Below, piece after piece: positions 8,637 through 17,500 of a stretch of DNA of 64,000 nucleotides (position 1 is its first letter; each line of letters begins with the position of its first letter). The stretch comes from CBDDEC01 sp965198045 (GTDB lineage Bacteria; Chloroflexota; Dehalococcoidia; UBA2979). The stretch spans positions 1 through 64,000 of the forward strand of contig CBDAOL010000009.1 in NCBI GenBank assembly GCA_965198045.1, read 5' to 3'. Below the pieces are notes generated by a model that was not told the DNA's origin, ran no database searches, and saw nothing but the letters and a program-made list of their open reading frames with translations. The translations under genes and the position numbers were made by a program.

Positions 8637-10598
8637 CTAGAGGACGCCGGCCGGAACCCGCGCCTCAAGGAACTCGTAGTCGTCAGGGTCGGGCTCAAGC
8701 GTCTGCGACCAGAACTCCAGGAGCGAGAACGGCCAGTTCTGCGTCACGTGGCCGGCGCTGTTCTTGTACCAGCTCGACACGTCCGGCGTGCCCCACGCCA
8801 TCGCCGCGTTGCCTTCGTCGATGCGCCGGTTGTAGGCGTCGTGCACCGCGACCTTGCACTCCATAGCCGGCCGGTCGCCGTCGAGGAGCAGGCGCAGGCA
8901 GCCCATGACGTAGCGCATCTCGCACTCCGCGAAGAAGATCGTGCTGCCGTTGACCACGATGTTCGTGTTCGGCCCGTACAGGCAGAACAGGTTCGGGAAG
9001 CCGGGGATGCTGATCCCCATGTACGCGCGAGCCGTGCCATCCCAGTGATCGTGCAACTCCACGCCATCTCGCCCCACCACGCGCATCGGCATCAGGAAGT
9101 TCGAGGCCTGGAAGCCCGTGGCGAAGATGATCACGTCGAACGCCTCCTCGGCGCCGCTCGTGGTGCTGATGCCGGTCGGCGTGATCGCCTCGATGGGGTC
9201 GGTCGTGACGTGAACGTTGTCGCGCATCAACGCCCGTAGCCAGTTGCCGTCGTCGATGACCATGCGCTTGCCGCCCGGTGGGTAGTCCGGAATGGCGTTC
9301 GCCAGCACCGCGGGCGCCTCAGCGAGCGTGCCGCTGATGTAGGCGGTGAGCAGCTCTCGCAGCTGTTGGTTCGTGGCGCTCACGGAGCCCTGTGCCTGGT
9401 CCCAGTCGGGGTCCACCTCGACGGAGCGCAGCATGCCCTCCGAGGTCCGCCAGAACAGCGAGAAGCGGTACCACTTGTCGTAGAACGGCACGTGGTTGAT
9501 CAGCCAGTGCTTGCCCTCCGGGATGTCCTGGCGGTAGGTCGGCGCCGGCGCCATCCATGGTGCCGTCCGCTGGAAGATCACCACCTCGTCGGCGTCCTGG
9601 GAGATCTCCGGCACGAACTGGAACGCCGAAGCGCCGGTGCCGATCACGCCGACGCGCTTGCCAGCGAGGTCGTGCTCGTGCTCCCACTCGCCCGAGTGAA
9701 ACGAGACGCCTTCGAAGGCCTCGCGCCCGGCGATCTTCGGCATCCGAGGGCGGTTGAGCTGCCCGACAGCGCTGATCACGGCGTTCGCCTCGATCGCCTC
9801 CGCGGCCCCGTCGGCACCCGTCACCGTCACGGTCCAGCCCCCGCTCTCCTCGTTGAACTCGGCCGACTCGACCTCGGTGTCGAAACGGATGTGCGGGCGG
9901 ATGTCGTACTTGTCGGCGATGCGGTCGAAGTAGTCGAACAGCACGTTGCGGTCGGAGTAGAACTGCGGCCAGTCCTGCGGCTCGAACGAGTACGAGTAGA
10001 TGTGGTTCGGGTTGTCGACTCGGCAGCCGGGGTACTGGTTCTCGTACCAGGTGCCGCCGACCTCGGCGTTCTTCTCGATGATCGTGTACGGAATGCCCTC
10101 GCCGTCCAGGCGGATCGCCGCCAGGAGACCAGACATCCCTGCGCCCACGATCACCACGTGGAAATCGCTCCGCGCCTCGTCGCTGATGCCCTCGAACGAG
10201 GGGTGCGCGTAGGAGTCCTGCCCTTGCATCGCCAGCTCGGAGAGCAGGAACTCCTCGTAGTCCGTCGGCACCGTGTCCGCGATCAGGAAGCTCGACATCT
10301 CGCGCACCTCGGCCGTGGAGGGCGAGGCCGGCAGCGCGCTGCCGGCGTCCCGGAAGGTGCGCAGCAGCTCGAACGCGAGTTCGCGGACGGTCGCCTGGTC
10401 CTCGGCGCTGATGCCCCCCTGCGGGTCGGCGAACAGGGTCGAGGTCGGGTGGATCGGGCCTCTCACGTGGCTCATGTCGCCGCTGACGTGCACCAGGGCG
10501 CACATCAGCGAGGGTATGTGCGCCGCCTCGAGGGCGTTCCGCAGCTCGTCGTCGTCCGCACTGATCGGCGGGTAGGCCTGTGGGCCACTGCTCGTCAT
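8637..10598 (-). CDS. Flavin-containing (Baeyer-Villiger-type) monooxygenase
   Basis: 653 residues from the ATG at 10598, chosen because GGAGG lies 5 nt upstream; a longer ORF reaches 10697. An N-terminal extension of about 135 residues precedes the FAD-binding Rossmann motif (VIVGAGMSGLLAAIRL), EVGGTWYENQYPGCR, the BVMO-type fingerprint (FEGVSFHSGEWEHE), the NADPH Rossmann motif (GVIGTGASAFQFVPE) and the C-terminal ATG motif (IIFATGFQ). It would use FAD, NADPH and O2 to oxygenate a ketone or a soft nucleophile; the substrate cannot be told. It is divergent from a PH-domain membrane protein 88 bp away. Confidence 0.88.
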   Translation of the reverse strand: MTSSGPQAYPPISADDDELRNALEAAHIPSLMCALVHVSGDMSHVRGPIHPTSTLFADPQGGISAEDQATVRELAFELLRTFRDAGSALPASPSTAEVREMSSFLIADTVPTDYEEFLLSELAMQGQDSYAHPSFEGISDEARSDFHVVIVGAGMSGLLAAIRLDGEGIPYTIIEKNAEVGGTWYENQYPGCRVDNPNHIYSYSFEPQDWPQFYSDRNVLFDYFDRIADKYDIRPHIRFDTEVESAEFNEESGGWTVTVTGADGAAEAIEANAVISAVGQLNRPRMPKIAGREAFEGVSFHSGEWEHEHDLAGKRVGVIGTGASAFQFVPEISQDADEVVIFQRTAPWMAPAPTYRQDIPEGKHWLINHVPFYDKWYRFSLFWRTSEGMLRSVEVDPDWDQAQGSVSATNQQLRELLTAYISGTLAEAPAVLANAIPDYPPGGKRMVIDDGNWLRALMRDNVHVTTDPIEAITPTGISTTSGAEEAFDVIIFATGFQASNFLMPMRVVGRDGVELHDHWDGTARAYMGISIPGFPNLFCLYGPNTNIVVNGSTIFFAECEMRYVMGCLRLLLDGDRPAMECKVAVHDAYNRRIDEGNAAMAWGTPDVSSWYKNSAGHVTQNWPFSLLEFWSQTLEPDPDDYEFLEARVPAGVL

Positions 10599-10686
10599 CG
10601 GTTCCTCCGGGGTGTGCGCTGAATGCCCGCTCGGCGGAGAATAGGCCGGAAGCCGCTCGTCGCGCATCCCGAGGGAGGGCTGAGAC

Positions 10687-11370
10687 ATGGCGGACACTCG
10701 CTACAGCGAAACGGTCGACGCGTCGCGCTGGGCCGATGCGCTGCTCGGCGGCGCGGCTGCCTTCGCCATTCTCCTCGCCATCGTCATGTTCGCGGGCGGT
10801 GAAGCGCTGGCGGCGGTGATCGCTGCGCTCGTCGGGATCGCGATGTTCGCAGCCTTCCGCACATTCACGACGCTCCGAATCGAACTCGATGACAGCGAGG
10901 TGCGCGCCAGCTTTGGCAACTTCAAGCACTCCATCCCGCTGAGCGACATCCGGCAAGTGACCGTCGAGCGTTACGCCTGGCTCCCGCACGGCGGCTGGGG
11001 CATCCGCTTTTCGTTCAGTGGCCGCCGTGCCTACAGCGTGCCGTTCCTCCGCACAGGCGTGCAGTTCGCCGTCGGCTCCAGCGAGCGCTGGTACCTCTCG
11101 AGCGCACGGCCCCAGGAGCTACTCGGAGTCCGCGGTCCGGCTCAGCGCCGTCACCGCCTCGTCGGCGGCCGTCTCGCGAAGCGCTGCGCGCCCGATGGTC
11201 GCGATCGTGAAGCCGCTGGCAACGAGCAACAGTGCCGGCAACGACCAGGCCGCGGGCGCGATGCCGCTCCATCCCCCGAGCAGTGCGAGCAGGCCAAGGA
11301 CGAGGCCGGCGTCGCCCACACGAGCGAGCGGCGCCGCCAGCTGGCGGATGGCCGCGTCTGGAGTCTGTAG
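10687..11370 (+). CDS. Bacterial PH-domain membrane protein (uncertain 3' end)
   Basis: Two hydrophobic helices (residues about 18-60) precede a bacterial PH-like domain (TLRIELDDSEVRASFG ... IPLSDIRQVTVERY ... GWGIRFSFSGRRAYSVPF ... RWYLSSARPQELL). After residue about 143 the sequence becomes Arg/Gln-rich and unlike any domain, and it runs antisense through the convergent gene at 11119-11376. The real protein probably ends near 11120-11130, and a lost stop or frameshift extends the ORF. The start at 10687 has GAGGG upstream. Confidence 0.62.
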   Translation: MADTRYSETVDASRWADALLGGAAAFAILLAIVMFAGGEALAAVIAALVGIAMFAAFRTFTTLRIELDDSEVRASFGNFKHSIPLSDIRQVTVERYAWLPHGGWGIRFSFSGRRAYSVPFLRTGVQFAVGSSERWYLSSARPQELLGVRGPAQRRHRLVGGRLAKRCAPDGRDREAAGNEQQCRQRPGRGRDAAPSPEQCEQAKDEAGVAHTSERRRQLADGRVWSL

Positions 11371-11376
11371 TGCCAT
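11119..11376 (-). CDS. Small two-helix membrane protein, unknown
   Basis: 85 residues with two adjacent hydrophobic helices (AGLVLGLLALLGGWSGIA and LPALLLVASGFTIATIG), preceded by a short amphipathic N-terminus and ended by an acidic tail. GGAGAC lies 5 nt before the ATG at 11376, a good SD, which favours this strand over the antisense reading. I do not recognise a family. It converges on the PH-domain gene. Confidence 0.5.
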   Translation of the reverse strand: MALQTPDAAIRQLAAPLARVGDAGLVLGLLALLGGWSGIAPAAWSLPALLLVASGFTIATIGRAALRETAADEAVTALSRTADSE

Positions 11377-11681
11377 GCGAAGTCTCCAAGATCACGCCCG
11401 ACGGTCGAGTGAGATTGTCTTGCGGCCACTGTTCCGGTCGCATAGACCTCCGTCAGAGAGTGGCACGGTATCGACAGTGGAAGAGGCGGCGGGCGAGGAG
11501 CAGCGATCCGTGGGATGGCTCATCGGTAGTACACAGATCTAAAGATTCCGTTTATCATTGTCGATAGTCCAGCTGTGAGGGCGTTGCATCGCCGCTCCCC
11601 GCTGGTCAATCCGTGGGCGGGGCGACAGCGCCGGTTCGTACGTGATGCACCGCATCACCGAACGGCAGAGGGATTGTCGCC
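11377..11681. other. 305-bp intergenic region before regulator
   Basis: No supported gene. AT-richer sequence around 11540-11570 may hold a promoter for the regulator at 11682. The region ends in an inverted repeat, listed separately. Confidence 0.4.
11642..11658 (+). promoter_or_regulatory. Inverted repeat in leader of response regulator gene
   Basis: Perfect 7-bp arms GTGATGC / GCATCAC with a 3-nt centre, extended by weaker flanking complementarity (TTCG ... CGAA). It lies 23 bp before the start at 11682, so it could be an operator (autoregulation) or a leader hairpin. This is a sequence observation only. Confidence 0.4.
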
Positions 11682-12428
11682 ATGACTGCGATGAATCAGA
11701 GTGTCGCGCCCCAGCCACAGGGCGGGCGTCGCACCAGCGTCAGCATCCTGTCCAACCGGTTCGACCTCCGCGAGGCGCTCGAGGATGAGTTCGACGTTGC
11801 GATGTTCAGCTTCCGTCGCCTCGACGAGATCCGTCAGCAGCCGGCTGATGTGGTCCTGGTCGACGCGCGATCGGAGCACTACCACGAGCTGGTGGCCGAC
11901 CTATCTCGTCGCTCGCAGCGACAGGTGGTGGTGATCGGCCCGCCGGACGAGTCGGCGCAGGCCATGCGCTACCTCGACCTCGGCGCGTCCGACTTCTTCT
12001 CGTCGCGTACGGCGCCGATCGAGCGGGCAGCGCGGCTGCGAGCCGCAGCGCGTCGGGCGGAAGACGTGGTCGGCGACGATGACTTCGACCTGGTGATCGG
12101 GCCGGTCGCTATCTCGTTGCGCCGTCACGAGGTGCTGAAGGACGGCGAGCCGGTGCGCCTGACGCCGAACGAGTACCGCGTCCTGAAGGTGCTGGCCGAG
12201 CGTCCGGATAAGACGATCTCGCACCGCGACCTGATCGCCCGTGTATAGGGTCCCGAGTACCTCTCGGCGCGTCACTACCTGCGGATCTACATTCGCCAGC
12301 TGCGCGAGAAGCTCGAGATGGATCCGGCGCTGCCCACACTGCTCAAGACGGAGTGGGGCTCGGGCTACACCCTGTCGACGACTGGCGCCGGGCCCGCCGC
12401 CGCGCGGCGAACCATGGAAAGCGCCTGA
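11682..12428 (+). pseudogene. OmpR-type response regulator interrupted by in-frame UAG
   Basis: A receiver-like domain (residues about 18-125; phospho-acceptor Asp in VVLVDARS, other acidic residues weak) joins a winged-helix DNA-binding domain. The open frame stops at codon 189 (UAG, 12246-12248), but the same frame continues GPEYLSARHYLRIYIRQL through TEWGSGYTL to a UGA at 12426-12428. The UAG stands exactly where OmpR-family proteins have Trp (V-W-G), one base from UGG. The intact product would be 247 residues. No histidine kinase is adjacent. It is either a nonsense mutation or a base-call error; without the second half the recognition helix is lost. Confidence 0.82.
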
Positions 12429-12462
12429 GCCGCCCCTGGCCGTCCACCCCAGGCAGATAGCA

Positions 12463-12490
12463 GAAGCCGCCGGCGTTGACCGGCGGCTTC
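12463..12490. terminator. Hairpin between convergent regulators
   Basis: Perfect 11-bp arms GAAGCCGCCGG / CCGGCGGCTTC with a 6-nt loop, 35 bp past the end of the regulator at 11682. There is no long T-tract. It probably acts as a terminator in either direction. Confidence 0.6.
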
Positions 12491-12502
12491 GCCGAGAGTT
12501 CC

Positions 12503-12538
12503 CGAGCCATGGAGGCGATGCGGCGCCTCCATGGCTCG
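12503..12538. terminator. Second hairpin between convergent regulators
   Basis: Perfect 15-bp arms CGAGCCATGGAGGCG / CGCCTCCATGGCTCG with a 6-nt loop, 10 bp beyond the end of the minus-strand regulator gene. It is probably that gene's terminator and forms a double barrier with the preceding hairpin. Confidence 0.6.
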
Positions 12539-12548
12539 TGCTGTGCCG

Positions 12549-13346
12549 TTAGACGGCGGCGGGGATCGCCTCCGCGGGGAGCGGCGTGGGCTCATCCGTG
12601 GCGGCCACTGCATCGGCAGGCACCGCTTCGGCAGCCACCGCGTCGGTGTCCTCCGCGGGCAGCCGCACCAGGCGGTAGCCCATGCCCCACTCGTTGAGGA
12701 GATAACGCGGCTCAGAGGGGTCGTCCTCGAGCTTCTGTCGCAGGTAGCCGATATACACGCGGAGGTAGTGCGTGTCGTCCACGTAGGCGTCGCCCCAGAC
12801 GGTGCTGAGCAGGTAGCGGTGAGGCGCCACCTCGCCCAGTCGTGCCGAGAGCGCGTCGAGCAGACGGTACTCGGTGCGTGTGAGCTGCACGATCTCGCCG
12901 TGCTTCGTGACCGTCTGCGCCTCGCGGTCGATCACGATGGCGCCGGAGGCGACGTGCCTCGCGACATCGTCCTGCACCGGCCGACGCTGGTACCGCCTGA
13001 TGGCGGCGCGGACCCGCGCAAGGATCTCTGTGGCGGAGCAAGTCCGCTCGATCACGTCGTCGTCGCCGGCGTCCAGGGCGCGCACGGTCAGCTGCGCCAT
13101 GCCCGCGGGCGCGACGGCGATGATCGGCATGTCGCAGGCAGCGCGCATCACACGCACCAGCTCCAGTCCGTCAATGCCTGTGGTCTGTAGGTCGACGACA
13201 GCAGCGTTGGGACGCGATGCGAACGTCGTGCGTAGCGCCTCAAGCCTGTCGCTCGCCTCGATCGTGATCAGCTCGCCACCCTCGAGGGTGCGAACCAACC
13301 GGCGTCGTGTCGTCTCGTCAGGATCAACAATCGCAACAACCGTCAC
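12549..13346 (-). CDS. Orphan OmpR-family response regulator with atypical receiver
   Basis: 265 residues: receiver (1-118), winged helix (about 135-232, TEYRLLDALSARLGEV ... LSTVWGDAYVDDTHYLRVY ... NEWGMGYRL) and an Ala/Glu-rich tail. Asp8 and Asp52 (VVDL) are kept, but the Thr/Ser of strand 4 is Ala (IIAVAPAG) and the conserved Lys is absent, so canonical phospho-switching is doubtful. It is closely paralogous to the next gene (13605), which suggests a tandem duplication. There is no kinase nearby. The GTG start at 13346 has a G-rich SD. Confidence 0.85.
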   Translation of the reverse strand: MTVVAIVDPDETTRRRLVRTLEGGELITIEASDRLEALRTTFASRPNAAVVDLQTTGIDGLELVRVMRAACDMPIIAVAPAGMAQLTVRALDAGDDDVIERTCSATEILARVRAAIRRYQRRPVQDDVARHVASGAIVIDREAQTVTKHGEIVQLTRTEYRLLDALSARLGEVAPHRYLLSTVWGDAYVDDTHYLRVYIGYLRQKLEDDPSEPRYLLNEWGMGYRLVRLPAEDTDAVAAEAVPADAVAATDEPTPLPAEAIPAAV

Positions 13347-13441
13347 TGCGTGACCCCCCGCCTCGACACCGCCGCGGCCTCCGCGTCGGTGAGTTCATCT
13401 GGAAGATGGGCCGAGGCTGATGATTTGTTACGCAGTTGTGT

Positions 13442-13463
13442 GAAAACGCCTATAGGCGGTTTC
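13442..13463. promoter_or_regulatory. 22-bp near-perfect palindrome
   Basis: GAAAACGCC-TATA-GGCGGTTTC: 9-bp arms with one mismatch around TATA, core CGCCTATAGGCG. It lies about 100 bp upstream of the regulator starting at 13346 in a 258-bp gap between the two paralogs. It fits an operator for a dimeric regulator; which one is unknown. Confidence 0.4.
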
Positions 13464-13604
13464 GCTGCGCGTCTCTCTGCCTGCCGATACGTAGCTCTCC
13501 TGAGGTCCCCGGGTCGACCTTCCGGCGTCAGCATACATGTCTAAAGTTCGTATGCAAACATCAGAGTCACACAGAATCGGTCGTTCCAGAAGTGTTGGGA
13601 GCAG

Positions 13605-14372
13605 CTAAGCGCTCGAAGGGCTCGTGTCGCGTTCGGCTTCGGACGTAGCCGGTGCTGTGGCGCCGGCTACTCCCGTCGTCGGCAGCGAAGCGAGGCGGTA
13701 GCCCATGCCCCACTCGTTCACGAGGTACTGAGGGTGCTTCGGGTCGTCCTCGAGCTTCTGACGGAGGTACCCGATGTACACCCGCAGGTAGTGCGTGTCG
13801 TCCACGAATGCGTCGCCCCAGACCGTGCTCAGCAGGAAGCGGTGCGGCGCCATCTGCCCGACGCGTGCCGCCAGGGCATCCAGCAGGCGATATTCGGTAC
13901 GGGTCAGCGAAACTTGCTCTCCGTGTTTGGAAACGACCTTCGCCTCCCGATCAACGATCAGGTCACCGGTCTGCACCAGCACCGTGTCGGTCGGCCTCGC
14001 TGGCGAACGACGCTGCGTGCGCCGCACCGTGGCGCGCACACGCGCGACGATCTCCGAAGAGGGCGCGGCGTAGGTAGCGACATCGTCGGCGCCGATGTCG
14101 AGGAGCTGAACGCTCAACTCGGGCTCGCCTTCCGGTGCAATCGCGATGATCGGAACGTCCGAGGCGGCACGGAGCATACGGACGAGTTCCAGGCCGTCCA
14201 CCTCCTCGACCGCCACATCGATGACCATGGCGTCCGGATGCTGCTCGAAGGCGACGCGAAGCGCTGCGAGACCGTCCAGGGCCTCCGTAGTGGCGTATTC
14301 GGCCGCTCCGAGCGAGTGGATCAGCCTCGCGCGGAGTTCGTCGTCCGAGACTGCAACGGCGATGACCGCCAT
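13605..14372 (-). CDS. Orphan OmpR-family response regulator, paralog of neighbour
   Basis: 255 residues from the ATG at 14372 (GAGGGGGG upstream; a longer ORF begins at 14390). The receiver keeps Asp52 (MVIDVAVEEVDG), but the signature Thr is replaced (IIAIAPEG) and the conserved Lys is missing. The winged helix (TEYRLLDALAARVGQM ... STVWGDAFVDDTHYLRVY ... NEWGMGYRL) is nearly identical to that of the gene at 12549. The two probably bind related sites. No sensor kinase is adjacent. Confidence 0.85.
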   Translation of the reverse strand: MAVIAVAVSDDELRARLIHSLGAAEYATTEALDGLAALRVAFEQHPDAMVIDVAVEEVDGLELVRMLRAASDVPIIAIAPEGEPELSVQLLDIGADDVATYAAPSSEIVARVRATVRRTQRRSPARPTDTVLVQTGDLIVDREAKVVSKHGEQVSLTRTEYRLLDALAARVGQMAPHRFLLSTVWGDAFVDDTHYLRVYIGYLRQKLEDDPKHPQYLVNEWGMGYRLASLPTTGVAGATAPATSEAERDTSPSSA

Positions 14373-14530
14373 CAAGTGCCCCCCTCGCACGCGCGGGCGC
14401 CACAGGCGGCGCCCCGACGGGTGCTGACGGTTCCTTAATGGATGGGGGCCGGGGTGCTGTTGCGACGCTTGAACAAGCCCTGTCGGGATTCAGATTCTTT
14501 CCGACATGGGTTATGAATCAGGCCCCAACG

Positions 14531-14548
14531 AGCCCGTTACGGCGGGCT
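14531..14548. terminator. Hairpin after the PBP gene
   Basis: AGCCCG-TTACGG-CGGGCT, 6-bp arms, followed on the plus strand by TTT. It begins 10 bp past the stop of the penicillin-binding protein on the minus strand, so it probably terminates that transcript, although the T-run lies on the other side. Confidence 0.5.
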
Positions 14549-14557
14549 TTTCGCGCG

Positions 14558-17500
14558 TCAGTTCTCCTCGGGCAGGTCGACCACGACGAGCGATGTTGTG
14601 ATGGCGTCGCCATAGAGACCGTCACGCAGAGTGAGGCGGAGCGTGTACGCGCCGCTTTCGAGCTCTGAGGCATCCCAGATCGTGAGCGGTGCGTTGAGCA
14701 ACGGTTGGTTGCCAAGTGCGAGCAGGGTCCAGGACTGGGGGTTGAAGCCCGCTCCTACCTCCAGGGTCCAGTTGACGAGCTGTCCCGACTGCACCGTGGC
14801 GACCACCACCGTGGAGGGCTGTTGGATGCGGCTGTTCGGCGCTGGGGTGTTGATGCGCGCCATTGGGATCAGCCCGGCGGGCACCTGCTGGTCGATGTTG
14901 TTCACCGTGACCGGGATCTGGAACGGCTGCGCGCCGAGCACCGCGTCCTCCAGGGTCACCCGCAGCGTGTAGAGGCCGTTCGGCACCTGGGTGGTGTTCC
15001 AGATTCCGAGAACTCCGAAGCCCGCCACTGGCAGCGTCGAGCTGGAGATCCGGATCCAGGTCAGTGGCTGGATGCCCTGACCCCACTCGACGGTGTATCG
15101 CAAGAACGCGTCGGAGCTGGCGCGGCCCTGGATCGTGAGCGCCCCCTGGACGATCTGAGACGGCGCAGGCGTGATGACCTGCACGGGGAGTGGCCCCGTG
15201 GAGAGCGTGTCCGACGGCGCGAGCAGCGGCAGCACTCCGTTGCTCGCCGCCCAGTCGCGCAAGCCCTCCCACATCTCGATCTCGTCCGGCGGGAAGACGA
15301 GGCGCACCTCGTTGCGCACGTAGACGGCCGGGGTGGTCGGGGCGGCGAGGCGGCCCGTGCGCGAGTCGATCGCGACGGTTTGCCACCAGCTATCCTGCGC
15401 CACCGCGAGGTCCTCTGCTGTACGCGGGAGCGTCTCCTCGGCGAACAGCGAGTCGTAGCGGTTGAGCTGCGGGCACAGCTCCGAGGGGAGCCGGCCGGAC
15501 GGCCAGCAAACCTCGCGCGACACGACGTCCTCGGGCCGCTCGAACGGCCTCGGCGGGAGCGCGAGGTGCACGAGTGCCCGCTCTGTGAACTCACGCCAGA
15601 CCGGTAGCGAGACGGAGCTGGAGAAGATGCGCGGGATCGGCGTGTTGTCGGAGTTGCCGATCCAGACACCCGCCAGGAAGTCCGGCGTGTAGCCCAGCGT
15701 CCAGGTCTCTCCGATCTCACGCGACTCCTCGAACGGTTCGCTGGTGCCGGTCTTCACGCCGGCCGGTCGCTGGTCGTTCAGGTAGAGCGCGCCGCAGGCG
15801 CCATAGGTCAGGCACCAGTTGTCGCCGTTCGAGATCGCGGAGGTGACGAGGAACGGGTACTCCGGCCGGACGACGCGCCGCTCCTCGGGCGCGACGAATT
15901 CGTGCAGCAACTCGCCGTCGAAGTTGGTGACACGCAGCAGGGACACCGGCTCCAGCTGTCGTTCATCGCCATCGACCTGGTCGTGGACGATCTCCTGCCC
16001 TCGCATCAGGCCGCCGGAGGCGAGGACGGAGTAGCCGATCATTTGGTCGAGCAGCGTGATGTCGACGCCGCCGAGGGTGAGCGCGGGGCCGTAGCCCAGC
16101 GGGTTGTCCAGCGAGGTGTAGCCGACCGCCTTCAGCATCTGGATCGTGTCCCCTACACCCGCGAACAAGATCGTCCGGGCGGCCGTGATGTTCAGCGAAT
16201 TGCCGAGCGCGAGCTCCGCCCGCATTGGTCCCTGCAGCTCTCCGATCGGGTCGCGTGGTGCGAAGGGCTCGCCGGTCGCGGCGTCGATGATCTCGAGCGG
16301 TGTGTCGAGGATGCCGGTTCCCGTGCCCCAGCCCTTCGTGAAGGCGGTCATGAAGGTGAACGGCTTGAGCGTGGAGCCGGGCGAGTTCAGCGCGGTGACG
16401 TTGTCGTTGCGCCCCTCGATCTCATCGTCGAAGTAGTCGCGGCTGCCGACGTAGGCAAGGATCTGCCCGGTGTTCACGTCGAGGGCCATCATCGCGCCGT
16501 TGTGAGCGCCGATGTCGTCACCGCGCTCCGCGAGCTGGCGCTCGAGGATCTCCTCGGCCATGTGCTGCAGCTCGAGGTCGAGGGTCGTGAAGATCTCCAG
16601 TCCGTCCTCGAAGAGCGCGCGCTCGCCGAAGCGCGTGGTGATCTCCCCGCGGACGCGGTTGAGCACGAAGTGCGGCGCCTGAATGTCGAAGCGGCCGACC
16701 TTGAACACGAGCGGTTGCACCTTCGCCGCCGCGGCGTCCTGGAGCGAGATGACGCCGCGCGCCGCCATGAGGTCGAGGACACCGGCCTGCCGCGCCTTGG
16801 CGGCGGAGTCTGCCCGCAGCGTCTGTGCCTCCTGGTCGAAGTTCGCGCCGGAGAACGGGTCGTAGATGGCCGGCGACTGTGGGATGCCCGCCAGCAGCGC
16901 CGCCTCGTGCAAATCGAGTTCGGCTGCCGACTTGTCGAAATACCCCTCGGCGGCGGCCTCGATGCCCACGTAGATGCCGCCGTAGGGGATCGAGTTCAGG
17001 TACCACTCGAGGATCTGGTCCTTCTCGTACTGCTGCGTTAGTTCGAGGGCGATCACCGTCTCTCGGATCTTGCGGTCGATCGACCGCTGGCTACGCTCCT
17101 CGATCGGGATGTACACGTTCTTCGCCAGTTGCTGAGTGATCGAGGAGCCGCCCGACCCCTCGAAGAGCGCCCCCTGGTAGGGCGTGAGGTTCTCGAGCGC
17201 CGCGCGTGTGAGGCCGCGGATGTTGAGACCGTTGTTCTCGTAGAACGTGGGATCTTCAACGGCAATGGTGGCGTTGATCAGGTGGTCCGAGATCTCCGCG
17301 AGTGCGACCGGACGCCGCAGTCCCGCGAGCGGATCGATGAATTCGTAGAGCAGTTGGCCGTTGCGATCGTAGACACGGGCGCCGCCACGCGAGAACTCGG
17401 AGATCAGCTGCTCGGGCGGTACCACCTCGTCGGCGATCTCGTTGTAGCGGTTCAGGCCATAGATGGCCGCGCCTCCCGCGGCCGCCCCGGCGGCAATCAC

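Noticed and set aside
9319..10989. A 556-codon minus-strand ORF in the monooxygenase
   Set aside because: Another frame of the same strand inside an intact flavoprotein gene, without a domain.
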